In this document: positions 1-8,793 of the stretch, piece after piece
Numbering within the stretch: position 1 is the first letter of the stretch
Layout of the letters: each line of letters starts with the position of its first letter
NCBI GenBank assembly: GCA_024709185.1
Contig: JANJXE010000237.1
Span: 1 to 14,054 of the forward strand
Origin: Paludibacter sp.
GTDB lineage: Bacteria > Bacteroidota > Bacteroidia > Bacteroidales > Paludibacteraceae
Direction: 5' to 3'
Length of the DNA: 14,054 nt
The notes under the pieces: generated by a model
What the model was told of the DNA's origin: nothing
Seen by the model: only the letters and a program-made list of their open reading frames with translations
Database searches by the model: none
Made by a program: the position numbers and the translations under genes

Positions 1-923
1 GTGAAGGTGGTATTCTGAACCGTTACAAAAGCGCATTCCGATATAGCTATAAAGCCCATATAGGGAGCGCCTGTCTGCCCTTCGCGGGTCACAGTATGGA
101 GCATGCCGTCGATGAGCACATTCGAACGTTTTACTGAAATACCACGTGAATAATAATTGGTTTTCTGCCCTTCGGCATTCGCAATGGTTTCAAAATGACC
201 ACCTTTGATAGTCAGCACCGTTTCGTCGACTGGCAACGCGGTGATGTTGCTTATCTCATCGAAATCCCAGATGATGGGAGTATTTTTATCCACATTGCCG
301 TCCTTATCCACAATAAACACATCGGTTTGTGAAGCGCCACTATTTTGGTTGGCTCCATAGCGGATGTAGCGTTTCACCTTGTTGTTGGTCACAGAAATAA
401 CGTGAGTTCCTGCAAAAGTGGCGTCGATTTTCGCCTGATTGCGTTTCAGGTTTTTAACACCTGTAAGCTTCACTGGCTTGAGGGTAGAATTTACCAAAAA
501 CACATGCTCGTTTACTTTCTCCACAAAGCGGTCGTCGATGATAAATTTCGAAGTACCAAAATCGGTATTGGTGCGAATTTCAGCCTTGCGATTTTTACCT
601 CCGATGTAGTACACTGCATCGCCTTTGGTTTTTACGGGCAGATTTACAAAATTTGCGTACATATGAGCGCCGGCAATAAAGTCGATATCGTCGGTGGAGC
701 CATTACCCCTGGCTCCAAACGTTTCGTAATCAACATAGCCGTTTTGCTGTATTTTCTCTGCGTCCTTTTTAGTTATCGAGACATATAACTGACCTTGATC
801 ATCGACGGTTACTTCTGTTTTACGCTGGTTTAACTCAACAAGCCGACTATTTGCTGACTTTTGAGCAACAGTACCATGAATACCGGCAACAATAGAGAGA
901 AAAATAACTACAATGGTTTTCAT
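1..923 (-). CDS. Secreted right-handed beta-helix (pectate-lyase-superfamily) protein, C-terminus beyond window
   Basis: The frame stays open from an ATG at 923 to the left edge (307 codons, no stop), so the C-terminal part is missing. Residues 1-20 are a type I signal peptide (MKTIVVIFLSIVAG..., likely cut at TVA|QK), so the product is exported. Around residues 62-80 is 'YVDYETFGARGNGSTDD', the typical opening of pectate-lyase-superfamily beta-helix proteins (usually FGAkGDGvtDDt). The later part has alternating short strands ('GISVKRSNVLIDGM', 'AFVTVQNTTF') as in parallel beta-helix coils. This fold is used by polysaccharide lyases, hydrolases and epimerases. The catalytic residues cannot be assigned because the active face is probably beyond the edge. 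The neighbouring fucosidase and second beta-helix gene support a role in breaking down plant, algal or host glycans. Substrate unknown. Confidence 0.82.
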   Translation of the reverse strand, partial: MKTIVVIFLSIVAGIHGTVAQKSANSRLVELNQRKTEVTVDDQGQLYVSITKKDAEKIQQNGYVDYETFGARGNGSTDDIDFIAGAHMYANFVNLPVKTKGDAVYYIGGKNRKAEIRTNTDFGTSKFIIDDRFVEKVNEHVFLVNSTLKPVKLTGVKNLKRNQAKIDATFAGTHVISVTNNKVKRYIRYGANQNSGASQTDVFIVDKDGNVDKNTPIIWDFDEISNITALPVDETVLTIKGGHFETIANAEGQKTNYYSRGISVKRSNVLIDGMLHTVTREGQTGAPYMGFIAISECAFVTVQNTTF

Positions 924-969
924 TTGAATAGACCTTTATAACATTCAACATAAGATTATTTGTACACTA

Positions 970-977
970 CAAAAATA
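970..977 (-). promoter_or_regulatory. Candidate -7 promoter box of the 1-923 beta-helix gene
   Basis: On the minus strand the sequence reads TATTTTTG, a full match to the Bacteroidetes -7 consensus TAnnTTTG, 46 bp before the ATG. The nearest upstream TTTG (1003-1006) is 25 bp away, longer than the usual 19-21, so the -33 part is weak. An interrupted palindrome GACTA-TT-TAGTC (983-994) lies just upstream of the box and could be an operator. Confidence 0.45.
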
Positions 978-1036
978 CGCCTGACTATTTAGTCTGATGT
1001 AACAAAATAATCTTTTTTTCTGCCAATAAAATACAT

Positions 1037-2524
1037 TTAATCCTTGTAAATCACATTCAATTCCGTAATGGAAGGCGGTGCTGTTGCCTTTAAAACCCTC
1101 AACCGGAGTTTGGAAGTCTTATATACATTCGGAAAACGAATAACCTTACAATCGTTCATCGATTCTTCGCCCATGTAGATGGTTTTCCAGGCTTTATTGG
1201 TCCAGATATCAATACAATAGGCCTGAATGCGGTTGGTGCGATAGGTCGAAAACTTGTCGTTGGACTGGATTATGTCGGGATATTCAAAAATGGAGATTTT
1301 ATTGAAGGGCTGTTTTTCATCGAGTTTGATTTCGAGGGTAGCCAATGTGTCGGATGCTGCCCAGCGGGTTTGCATACCGCCATCCACTGCCAGGTGTGCG
1401 CCAAACTTCGGGTTATCGTTTTTCCAGACAGAAGATGCACTGGCAGGCACACTGAGTGAAATAAAGTGACCATTGCGAGGCAAAGGGTTGTTTTTTTGTA
1501 TTCCCAACCGCTTGCCCAACGCAATAACGGCATTGGCTTCGTGTTCGCGGATTTTACCGGTCTGATCGGGTGGAACATTTATAACCAGTGTGTTGTCGTT
1601 ATCAGTACACCAGTAAAACAATTCCTCCAGCTCATCCAACTCGCGAACGGGAATAAGTTCTTTTTTCTGAAACCAGTTCCAGCGCTTGCTCAGGCAAATG
1701 GTATGTTCGAAGGGCATGTAATACGATTCTCCGTTGTGCAGGTATTGCTTTTTATCGGCTTTGTGTGCAATTTTCGGATCCCAAAGGCGGAAATCGCCCG
1801 GAAAATAATGAAAGGTGTATTTATTGTTCACCACCATGGAATCGGGCAAGGCAAACTTACGGCTTCCCGGTTCAATGGCAATGGTATGGTTGACACCCAC
1901 AGCACAGGTAGGTTGCATTTTTTTCACGTGCTTGTACAAACGGTCCAGATCCCAATCGATGACTTTTCGGTCCCAGCCTCCATCGAACCACAGCTCGCAA
2001 ATTTCACCATAGCTGGTAAATAATTCAGTAAGCTGATTGACCATATAATCCACATACAGCGTTTTGTCGGCATTTTTATACGAAGGTTCATGACGGTCCC
2101 ACAGCGAATAATATAAGCCTAATTGCAAACCGTATTTACGACAGGCCTTTGCCACTTCGGCCACTACATCGGTCTTTACCGGCGACGAGGCCACATCGTA
2201 GTCCGTGTATTTACTGTCCCACAAACAAAATCCATCGTGATGCTTGGTAATCAGCAACACATACCGGAATCCGGCTTCTTTGGCTATCCGCACCCACTGG
2301 TCGCAATCGAGCTCTGTAGGATTGTAGAGCGATGCCGGAGTGGTTCCATCGGACCATTCCAGGTTGGAAAAAGTATTTACACCAAAATGTACAAACATAC
2401 CGTAACCACGTTCAATCAGTAGTTGCTGTGTTTTGTTGGGCTTGTTGGAAGGTGTTATCAGCTGTGCATAGGCTAACTGAAAACCAAGAATCAGTAGCAT
2501 CAGCGTAAGTTGAAGGGTTTTCAT
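1037..2524 (-). CDS. Secreted GH29-type alpha-L-fucosidase with C-terminal discoidin-like (F5/8 type C) domain
   Basis: Exo-hydrolase expected to remove terminal alpha-L-fucose from glycans outside the cytoplasm. Residues 1-20 form a signal peptide ending AYA|Q. The GH29 barrel runs from about 30 to 345: 'GMFVHFGVNTFS' (42-53), 'AGFRYVLLITKHHDGFCLWDS' region with the paired histidines H95-H96, 'GLQLGLYYSLWD' (132-143), and 'ELWFDGGW' with D181 as the expected nucleophile in the WFDG motif. The acid/base is not securely placed; E273 in 'PFEHT' is a candidate. Residues about 355-493 resemble a discoidin/CBM32-type module ('AVDGGMQTRWAA', 379-390), likely for sugar binding. At 495 aa the length fits the family. 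There is no T9SS tail, so it is probably periplasmic. It starts at an ATG with a -7-type box about 54 bp upstream, and lies 79 bp downstream of the second beta-helix gene. Linkage specificity cannot be read from sequence. Confidence 0.88.
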   Translation of the reverse strand: MKTLQLTLMLLILGFQLAYAQLITPSNKPNKTQQLLIERGYGMFVHFGVNTFSNLEWSDGTTPASLYNPTELDCDQWVRIAKEAGFRYVLLITKHHDGFCLWDSKYTDYDVASSPVKTDVVAEVAKACRKYGLQLGLYYSLWDRHEPSYKNADKTLYVDYMVNQLTELFTSYGEICELWFDGGWDRKVIDWDLDRLYKHVKKMQPTCAVGVNHTIAIEPGSRKFALPDSMVVNNKYTFHYFPGDFRLWDPKIAHKADKKQYLHNGESYYMPFEHTICLSKRWNWFQKKELIPVRELDELEELFYWCTDNDNTLVINVPPDQTGKIREHEANAVIALGKRLGIQKNNPLPRNGHFISLSVPASASSVWKNDNPKFGAHLAVDGGMQTRWAASDTLATLEIKLDEKQPFNKISIFEYPDIIQSNDKFSTYRTNRIQAYCIDIWTNKAWKTIYMGEESMNDCKVIRFPNVYKTSKLRLRVLKATAPPSITELNVIYKD

Positions 2525-2577
2525 CGGAACGGTATTAAAGGATTATATAATATTTATATTTTAAAATTCATGAACTA

Positions 2578-2585
2578 CAAAGTTA
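2578..2585 (-). promoter_or_regulatory. Candidate -7 promoter box of the fucosidase gene
   Basis: The minus strand reads TAACTTTG, matching TAnnTTTG, 54-61 bp before the fucosidase ATG (2524). I find no TTG at the right distance upstream, so this may be a weak or activator-dependent promoter. The gene may also be read through from the beta-helix gene above it. Confidence 0.4.
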
Positions 2586-2603
2586 GATTTATTTCTTAGA
2601 TCA

Positions 2604-4364
2604 TTATAACAGGATCTTAATTGTCTGGTTTTTTATTTTCAACAGATACATTCCACGGGCCAGCGACAGGGAATTGCCATCAGCAGCCATTCCCTCCGCA
2701 ACTTCATATCCGTTGATGGCGTAAACAGTATATGGGCTTGCGATATCAGTTGTAAAAATAATTTTTCCGTGTGCTACATAGGCAAAACGCTCGTAAACAC
2801 TTGTAGAAGATACCGATGTGTTACTCTGTAAGCCGGTAAGGCGTTCGTTCAACTGTGCAATAAACAGACTCGGAATTGCGGTAATTGCTGTATTGGGCGA
2901 CTCAACAATTCCTTTTGTTCGGGTAACATAATACCCCACGTTTGTAATGGTTGGAGCTGTGCAACCGATTGCCCAGTTGGTATGATGGGAGGGTGGCGAC
3001 TGAATGATTATCTTATTCAGTTTCGAATTCCAGAACATAATTTGCGATCCCGCCCAACCATGTCCGGTTCCCGAAATTTGTCTGTCCTGCACATTCATTT
3101 CTCCGTTGCCGGTGATATTGTCGAATAAAGTACCGGTTGCCCAACGATGGTGAGGTCCAATATCCGCTTTTTGCGAATTAGCCACGCATTTGTAGAAAAT
3201 ATTAGGTCCGGGGACCCGGGCTCCGTTCACATAGTCGTGCCTGCCATTGCGGGTTGTGCAGTTTTGCACCAAATTGCGCTGGCCATCCACATTGAAGGAA
3301 TAACGCCTTCCACCTTCGATTTTTGAAATGGGGTCGTACATGGCACAACTATCTACAGTAATAAACGAAGCCGAACTGCCGATATTTACACAAGAATATC
3401 CAAAGTAATAAGCCGTTATTTTCTTAGCCCATCCATCACGTGCTGCTGAAAACCGGACCGCTATCCAGCCATGCTCTTCATCATGAGCGACATTCGTTGT
3501 TCCGGAACTCCAGCTTGTTGTAAAAGTGGAGGTCATCTTCATATTTTCAATTCCAACATTACTTATACGTGTAGATGTTATTTTCGAGACATAACCGTTG
3601 GCATAAACCGGATCGATGATGTCCATGACTGGTGCATCTAAGGTTATCTGATTACCATTCACTTCCAGAATCTGTCGTTCGTAATTAATGGAATAGGACG
3701 AGGGAGTCCAGTTAACTACATCCGGATTCGATGGCCGTGCCAGTAAATCCATACCCAACATGGTAATCCATGCATCATTGGGCTCGCGACGCAGGTACAC
3801 CCAGTCACCGGTTTTAAAAGTATGCCCACTTTCAACAGTCACTTTTTTAGCTCCAACCGGAACAAAAGTATCTGTAATTTTCTTCTTGGAAGAGGAGTTT
3901 ATTGAAACAGAACCTCCGTTGAAACGAATTAGATCGTACTGCGATGTACCTGTTGCCTTAAATTCGGTTATCGGACCCTCGCCCCGCAACACAATTCCTG
4001 AAGCAGAAACAGTGATTCCTGAAGCAATTTCGTATACTCCTGCCTTAAAAAGAATAGCTCCCCTGAAACCATCGGCTTGCAAAGGAAAGGCGGCCACTTC
4101 GTTGATAGCACTTTGAATATGGGCAGTATTATCCCCGGAAATGGCTGTAACGATTTTCACAATAGGCACAACAGGAATAGGAACCTCGCTGTTTTTGTAT
4201 CCAACACCGCTAAAGTCGGGCACAACCGTTCCAACCTCATCCGCAGTGTACACGAGTTTACCATCCTGCCCTAATGAAACAAGTGAGGAGGTTTGCGCAT
4301 GAAAGGAATGATTCAGGGAAAGCAAAAAAAGGAGCAAATAAATCAGGAGTTTTTCAGGAATCAT
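2604..4364 (-). CDS. Secreted right-handed beta-helix protein with T9SS type A C-terminal sorting domain
   Basis: A 586-aa extracellular protein. The chosen start is the ATG at 4364: it begins a clean signal peptide (MIPEKLLIYLLLFLLSLNHS, cut near HA|QT). The TTG nine codons upstream (4391) is part of a promoter box. Residues about 70-500 contain an N-terminal beta-helix cap ('DNTAHIQSAINEVA' ~78-91; 'GAILFKAGVYEIASG' ~102-116; 'SGIVLRGEG' ~122-130) and then helix coils. A histidine-rich stretch, 'IGPHHRWATGTLFDN' (402-416) followed by 'GTGHGWAG' (432-439), looks like a conserved functional surface; I recall similar motifs in secreted beta-helix proteins of Planctomycetes, but cannot name a family. 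Residues about 522-586 ('VYAINGYEVAEG...LARGMYLLKIKNQTIKILL' pattern) are a Por-type sorting tail, so the product should be exported by T9SS and placed on or released from the cell surface. Likely a polysaccharide lyase or hydrolase; substrate unknown. Confidence 0.83.
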   Translation of the reverse strand: MIPEKLLIYLLLFLLSLNHSFHAQTSSLVSLGQDGKLVYTADEVGTVVPDFSGVGYKNSEVPIPVVPIVKIVTAISGDNTAHIQSAINEVAAFPLQADGFRGAILFKAGVYEIASGITVSASGIVLRGEGPITEFKATGTSQYDLIRFNGGSVSINSSSKKKITDTFVPVGAKKVTVESGHTFKTGDWVYLRREPNDAWITMLGMDLLARPSNPDVVNWTPSSYSINYERQILEVNGNQITLDAPVMDIIDPVYANGYVSKITSTRISNVGIENMKMTSTFTTSWSSGTTNVAHDEEHGWIAVRFSAARDGWAKKITAYYFGYSCVNIGSSASFITVDSCAMYDPISKIEGGRRYSFNVDGQRNLVQNCTTRNGRHDYVNGARVPGPNIFYKCVANSQKADIGPHHRWATGTLFDNITGNGEMNVQDRQISGTGHGWAGSQIMFWNSKLNKIIIQSPPSHHTNWAIGCTAPTITNVGYYVTRTKGIVESPNTAITAIPSLFIAQLNERLTGLQSNTSVSSTSVYERFAYVAHGKIIFTTDIASPYTVYAINGYEVAEGMAADGNSLSLARGMYLLKIKNQTIKILL

Positions 4365-4388
4365 GATTGGCGTGTTTAATTCATACTT

Positions 4389-4396
4389 CAAAAATA
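4389..4396 (-). promoter_or_regulatory. -7 promoter box of the T9SS-tailed beta-helix gene
   Basis: The minus strand reads TATTTTTG, an exact TAnnTTTG box, 25 bp before the ATG at 4364. Its last three bases are the TTG that a gene finder could take as a start codon, which argues against that start. No good -33 element is present. A perfect 10-bp palindrome CAAGTACTTG (4406-4415) lies 9 bp upstream of the box, where a regulator could bind. Confidence 0.5.
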
Positions 4397-4696
4397 CTGG
4401 TTTTGCAAGTACTTGTATCTGAGTAATACCTCAACAAAATAATAATCAGTAACTAAACTGTTTCATTTTATGGTGTATGATATTATTCCGTATTATTGGT
4501 ATTTTGTATTATTTATTTTGCAAAGATGCGATAAAAATTGAATTAGCAAGTATAAAATAGTCCGGATTTTTTGTTATTATAATACAGAAACCAGCTATTA
4601 AACAGGAAATTGCCAGACATGCGCCAGTTAGGTTTGCAAATCGAAGCAGAGCATTCCTACCACAAACAGGGTATAAAAATACCGCTCTACTGTTAT

Positions 4697-4726
4697 TTTG
4701 GAGCTGTATGACTAGCTGTATTTTTG
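4697..4726 (+). promoter_or_regulatory. Promoter of the cysK-metY operon
   Basis: TTTG at 4697-4700, an 18-bp spacer, then TATTTTTG at 4719-4726: both halves of the Bacteroidetes sigma-ABfr consensus (TTTG / TAnnTTTG) at nearly ideal distance. Transcription should begin around 4731-4733, giving a leader of about 45 nt that is almost all A and T before the cysK ATG. Confidence 0.72.
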
Positions 4727-4777
4727 CAGTATTAATTTTTAAAAAAAAAAGATACGAATAACTAACTAAATAAAGGT

Positions 4778-5722
4778 ATGTCGAAAATTGCCAAAAATTT
4801 ACTTGAACTTGTCGGGAATACCCCCCTGGTTCAATTTTCCAACTATGCTGAGAAGAGACAGCTCGGCGCTACTGTGATTGCCAAACTAGAAATGTTCAAT
4901 CCACTGGGCTGCGTGAAAGAGCGTATCGCCCTTTCGATGGTGGAAGATGCTGAAGCCAGAGGTATCCTGAAACCGGGAGTCGAAATTGTGGAGCCCACCA
5001 GTGGAAACACCGGTATCGGTCTGGCCTTTGTGGCTGCTATTAAAGGCTATAATCTTACGCTTACCATGCCCGAAACCATGAGCGTAGAGCGTCGCAACCT
5101 GCTGAAGGCGCTGGGTGCAACTCTTGTACTTACTCCGGGATCGGAAGGTATGAAAGGAGCTATCGCCCGTGCCACTGCCATTGCTCAGGAAAAGGGAGCT
5201 TTCCTGCCACAACAGTTTGAAAATCCTGCCAACCCGAAGGTGCATGCCGAAACAACCGGTGAGGAGATTTGGAGAGATACCGACGGAAAAGTAGATATCT
5301 TCGTGGGTGGTGTGGGTACGGGTGGTACCATTAGCGGTGTGGGAGCTACCCTCAAAAAGTACAACCCGGCCATTCAGATTATCGCTGTTGAACCAGCTGA
5401 TTCACCCGTACTATCAGGAGGAACTCCCGGTCCGCACAAAATTCAGGGTATCGGCGCCGGTTTTATTCCAAAGAACTTCAATCCAGAAGTGGTTGATGAG
5501 ATTATCCCGGTAAGCAACGACCAGGCTATCCTTACTGCCCGACAGCTGGCGAAGGAAGAAGGTATGTTGGTTGGAATATCCTGTGGAGCTGCTGCCTATG
5601 CTGCGACTCAGGTAGCGCTGCGTCCCGAAAATAAAGGGAAAACTATCGTGGTATTGCTGCCCGATACCGGTGAACGCTATTTGTCAACGCTGCTCTATGC
5701 GTTCGAAGAATATCCGCTTTAA
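4778..5722 (+). CDS. cysK: Cysteine synthase (O-acetylserine sulfhydrylase)
   Basis: PLP enzyme that joins sulfide to O-acetyl-L-serine to give L-cysteine in the cytoplasm. All core motifs are present: PLP lysine K47 in 'GCVKERI', the substrate loop 'EPTSGNTG' (72-79), the PLP phosphate loop 'GVGTGGTIS' (178-186), and 'VGISCGAA' (265-272) with S268 expected to hold the pyridine nitrogen. At 314 aa it is of usual CysK length, and the end '[15 protein letters not shown]' is typical of the family. Two positions differ from the common form: the lysine motif is usually SVKDR (here C45 and E48), and GISSG is here GISCG (C269). Both replace serine by cysteine near the cofactor. It is the first gene of an operon, 37 bp before metY. 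The start is the ATG after an A-rich leader; there is no strong Shine-Dalgarno, as usual in this phylum. Confidence 0.95.
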   Translation: MSKIAKNLLELVGNTPLVQFSNYAEKRQLGATVIAKLEMFNPLGCVKERIALSMVEDAEARGILKPGVEIVEPTSGNTGIGLAFVAAIKGYNLTLTMPETMSVERRNLLKALGATLVLTPGSEGMKGAIARATAIAQEKGAFLPQQFENPANPKVHAETTGEEIWRDTDGKVDIFVGGVGTGGTISGVGATLKKYNPAIQIIAVEPADSPVLSGGTPGPHKIQGIGAGFIPKNFNPEVVDEIIPVSNDQAILTARQLAKEEGMLVGISCGAAAYAATQVALRPENKGKTIVVLLPDTGERYLSTLLYAFEEYPL

Positions 5723-5753
5723 TTCGTTATTTAGTCAATCACAAAATAATTAA

Positions 5754-7061
<1,308 letters not shown>

Positions 7062-7092
7062 ACTAGTTAGCACTTTTTGCTTTTTGCTTCAC

Positions 7093-7133
7093 AGGCCGGT
7101 TATCTCAGGACAACCGGCCTAATCTTTATCTAT
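7093..7133 (+). terminator. Rho-independent-type terminator of cysK-metY
   Basis: A perfect 9-bp GC-rich stem, AGGCCGGTT (7093-7101) and AACCGGCCT (7112-7120), around a 10-nt loop, is followed by the T-rich stretch AATCTTTATCTATTT. It is placed 31 bp after the metY stop. Confidence 0.85.
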
Positions 7134-7147
7134 TTGATTGTAAGCAA

Positions 7148-7176
7148 CTGAGGGCTTCCACTATGGACACCCTCAG
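7148..7176. other. Second hairpin in the convergent gap
   Basis: CTGAGGG (7148-7154) pairs with CCCTCAG (7170-7176). Inside, TCCA (7157-7160) pairs with TGGA (7064+100, i.e. 7164-7167) around the loop CTA, leaving a 2x2 internal loop. There is no real T-run on either side, so it may be a backup or bidirectional stop for the two converging operons, or an RNA 3'-end stabiliser. Confidence 0.5.
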
Positions 7177-7217
7177 GTTTACTAATTTACAGGAAACTTA
7201 CAACTACTCCAGGAATG

Positions 7218-7278
7218 TAAAAAGCTTTATGAACCAATAATCCAGGGACCAAAAGCCTTTTAGGCCAATAATCTCACG
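7218..7278 (-). repeat. Two decayed copies of the 3' end of trpS
   Basis: Just past the trpS stop, on the same strand, positions 7278-7249 read as codons for REIIGLKGFW, against REIIGFKSF-stop at the true end (7325-7296). Several of the differences are third-base changes (CGG/CGT, GAA/GAG, ATC/ATT twice, GGT/GGC). A second, more worn copy at 7244-7218 reads WIIGS-stop-SFL. The copies are in other frames than trpS. They look like short tandem duplications left by recombination, or the remains of an older trpS end. The small hairpin GCCT-AAA-AGGC followed by TTTT (minus strand, 7265-7251) within the first copy could act as a weak trpS terminator. Confidence 0.55.
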
Positions 7279-7295
7279 GGAAGTAATCCGATGAA

Positions 7296-8291
7296 CTAAA
7301 AGCTTTTAAAACCGATGATTTCCCGCACCTCGCGGATGGTTTTGGAGGCACTTGCCTGTGCTTTTTCTTTGCCCATGCGGGCTACCTTCGAAATATAAGC
7401 CTCATCGCTGAGAAGTTCGTTGATGCGTTCGCGGAAAGGAGCTGTGAAAGCGACCATATCCTCGGCTAACTGCTTTTTCATATCGCCGTAGCGAATCTGG
7501 CAGTTGTTGTACTGCTCATCGAAGTTCTGTACCGTTTCGGGAGCTGATACCACCCTCATTAACTGGAAGATGTTTTCAATCACCTCCGGCTTGGTCTGGT
7601 TGGGTTCGGTCGGACCGGCATCGGTAACCGCTTTCATCACTTTTTTGCGAATAGCCGCCGGTTCATCGGCAAGGAAAATGGCATTGCCCTCCCCTTCCGA
7701 CTTGCCCATCTTACCGGTCCCGTTCAGCCCGGGAATTTTCACCAGCGCCTGACCAAAATTGAAGGCCTGCGGTTCGGGAAAATACTCCACATTGTACATC
7801 CGGTTGAAACGATTCGAGAATTGACGGGTCATTTCCAGGTGCTGCTCCTGATCCTTTCCTACCGGCACCTTGGTGGCCTTGTGCAGGATAATATCCGCGG
7901 CCATCAGCGTTGGATAGGTCAGCAGGCCCGCATTTACATTCTGCGGCTGTTGACGAATCTTATCCTTAAACGAAGTACAACGCTCCAGCTCCCCGATATA
8001 GGCATTCATATTCAGGAAGAGGTAAAGTTCGGCTGTTTCAGGCACATCGCTTTGAATGTACAAAGTTGCCTTTTCAGGATCGAGCCCTGCAGCGAGGTAC
8101 TCCACCAGCACTTGCTTCACGTTACCGTGAAGGTCGTGTGGCGTAGGATGAGTGGTAAGTGAATGATAATCGGCGATGAAGAAAAAGCAGTTGTGCTCGT
8201 TCTGCATCTGTATAAAATTCCGGAGCGCCCCGAAATAATTTCCGAGGTGCAGATTTCCGGTAGGGCGTATGCCGCTGACTACAGTTTCCAT
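7296..8291 (-). CDS. trpS: Tryptophanyl-tRNA synthetase
   Basis: Cytoplasmic class I aminoacyl-tRNA synthetase that charges tRNA-Trp with tryptophan at the cost of ATP. The HIGH-type signature is in 'PTGNLHLGNYFGA' (10-22; H15-L-G-N18). The KMSKS-type loop is 'GTGKMGKSEG' (191-200). 'PTLMAADIILH' (127-137) holds D133, expected to bind the tryptophan indole nitrogen. At 331 aa it is of normal bacterial length, and the C-terminal tRNA-binding helices run to 'REVREIIGFKSF'. The start is an ATG 14 bp after the Lrp/AsnC gene, so the two are almost surely one transcript. It converges on metY across a 234-bp gap. The region after its stop carries degenerate copies of its last codons. Confidence 0.96.
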   Translation of the reverse strand: METVVSGIRPTGNLHLGNYFGALRNFIQMQNEHNCFFFIADYHSLTTHPTPHDLHGNVKQVLVEYLAAGLDPEKATLYIQSDVPETAELYLFLNMNAYIGELERCTSFKDKIRQQPQNVNAGLLTYPTLMAADIILHKATKVPVGKDQEQHLEMTRQFSNRFNRMYNVEYFPEPQAFNFGQALVKIPGLNGTGKMGKSEGEGNAIFLADEPAAIRKKVMKAVTDAGPTEPNQTKPEVIENIFQLMRVVSAPETVQNFDEQYNNCQIRYGDMKKQLAEDMVAFTAPFRERINELLSDEAYISKVARMGKEKAQASASKTIREVREIIGFKSF

Positions 8292-8305
8292 TCAGTATTT
8301 AAAAG

Positions 8306-8761
8306 TTATTCAATGGGTATGGTGCGACGGATGCGCTGATCCAGGGAGGTAAGTGTCTCGGTAGAAGCCACTCCCGGTATCTCCTGGATGCGCCCGTTCA
8401 GCAATTCCATTAAATGTTCATCGTTTTTGGCATAAAGCTTAATCAGAATCGTGTAGTGACCCAGCGTATACTGCGACTCCACCACTTCGGGTATCTTTTC
8501 CAGCTCCTGAACCACTTCCTTGTACATCGAACCCTTCTCGAGGGTGATGCCAATGTAAACACAAATCTGGAAGCCCAGCATTTTAGGGTTCACATTGTAT
8601 CCCGAACCGGTAATAACATTCAGGTCGATGAGACGCTGCACCCGTTGATGAATGGCGGCACGCGATACGCCACATTCCTCGGCTACATCCTTAAAAGGCA
8701 TACGTGCATTCTGAGTGATGATGCGCAGTATCTTCCGGTCTAACTGATCAATTTTTTCCAT
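8306..8761 (-). CDS. Lrp/AsnC-family transcriptional regulator
   Basis: A 151-aa DNA-binding regulator of the feast/famine family. Residues about 4-50 form the winged helix-turn-helix ('LDRKILRIITQNARMPFKDV', then 'CGVSRAAIHQRVQRLIDLNVITG'). Residues about 65-148 form the RAM/AsnC ligand-binding and oligomerisation domain, ending 'IPGVASTETLTSLDQRIRR'. Such proteins act as dimers or octamers and usually sense an amino acid. The ligand here is unknown; sitting 14 bp before trpS suggests a link to amino-acid supply, which is an inference. An inverted repeat AATTTGC (8764-8770) / GCAAATT (8793-8799) surrounds the likely transcription start, and could be an autoregulatory site, common in this family. 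Confidence 0.92.
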   Translation of the reverse strand: MEKIDQLDRKILRIITQNARMPFKDVAEECGVSRAAIHQRVQRLIDLNVITGSGYNVNPKMLGFQICVYIGITLEKGSMYKEVVQELEKIPEVVESQYTLGHYTILIKLYAKNDEHLMELLNGRIQEIPGVASTETLTSLDQRIRRTIPIE

Positions 8762-8793
8762 ACAATTTGCTATCTTAAACTATTTTTATGCAG

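Larger units (their letters stand above)
4365..4777. other. Intergenic region (413 bp) between divergent beta-helix and cysK genes
   Basis: No gene is visible here. The stretch 4440-4560 is very AT-rich with degenerate TATTATT runs. It holds the beta-helix promoter at the left end and the main cysK promoter at the right. A second plus-strand box TAGGTTTG (4629-4636) with a TTG 16 bp upstream (4610-4612) could be a weaker upstream cysK promoter; a transcript from it would include the small hairpin GGTAT-AAAA-ATACC (4670-4683). I see no riboswitch: the leader from the main promoter is only about 45 nt. Confidence 0.6.

Noticed and set aside
345..788. Plus-strand open frame at the left end
   Set aside because: It is antisense to the partial beta-helix protein, whose signal peptide and FGARGNGSTDD motif make the minus strand the real one.
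1466..2023. Long plus-strand open frame antisense to the fucosidase gene
   Set aside because: It lies wholly opposite a well-supported GH29 gene, has no recognisable domain or promoter, and reads as a composition shadow.
4440..4530. AT-rich TATTATT-type tandem repeat between the beta-helix and cysK genes
   Set aside because: Units are not of constant length or sequence; it looks like ordinary AT-rich intergenic DNA.
4733..4777. SAM-type riboswitch before the cysK-metY operon
   Set aside because: The leader from the main promoter is about 45 nt, nearly all A/T, with no paired elements; only the short GGTAT/ATACC hairpin lies upstream of the promoter.
7295..7310. TAAAAGCTTTTA palindrome at the trpS stop codon as an operator
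   Set aside because: It is mostly the trpS codons AAA AGC TTT TAG and recurs only as part of the trpS 3'-end copies; coding origin explains it.
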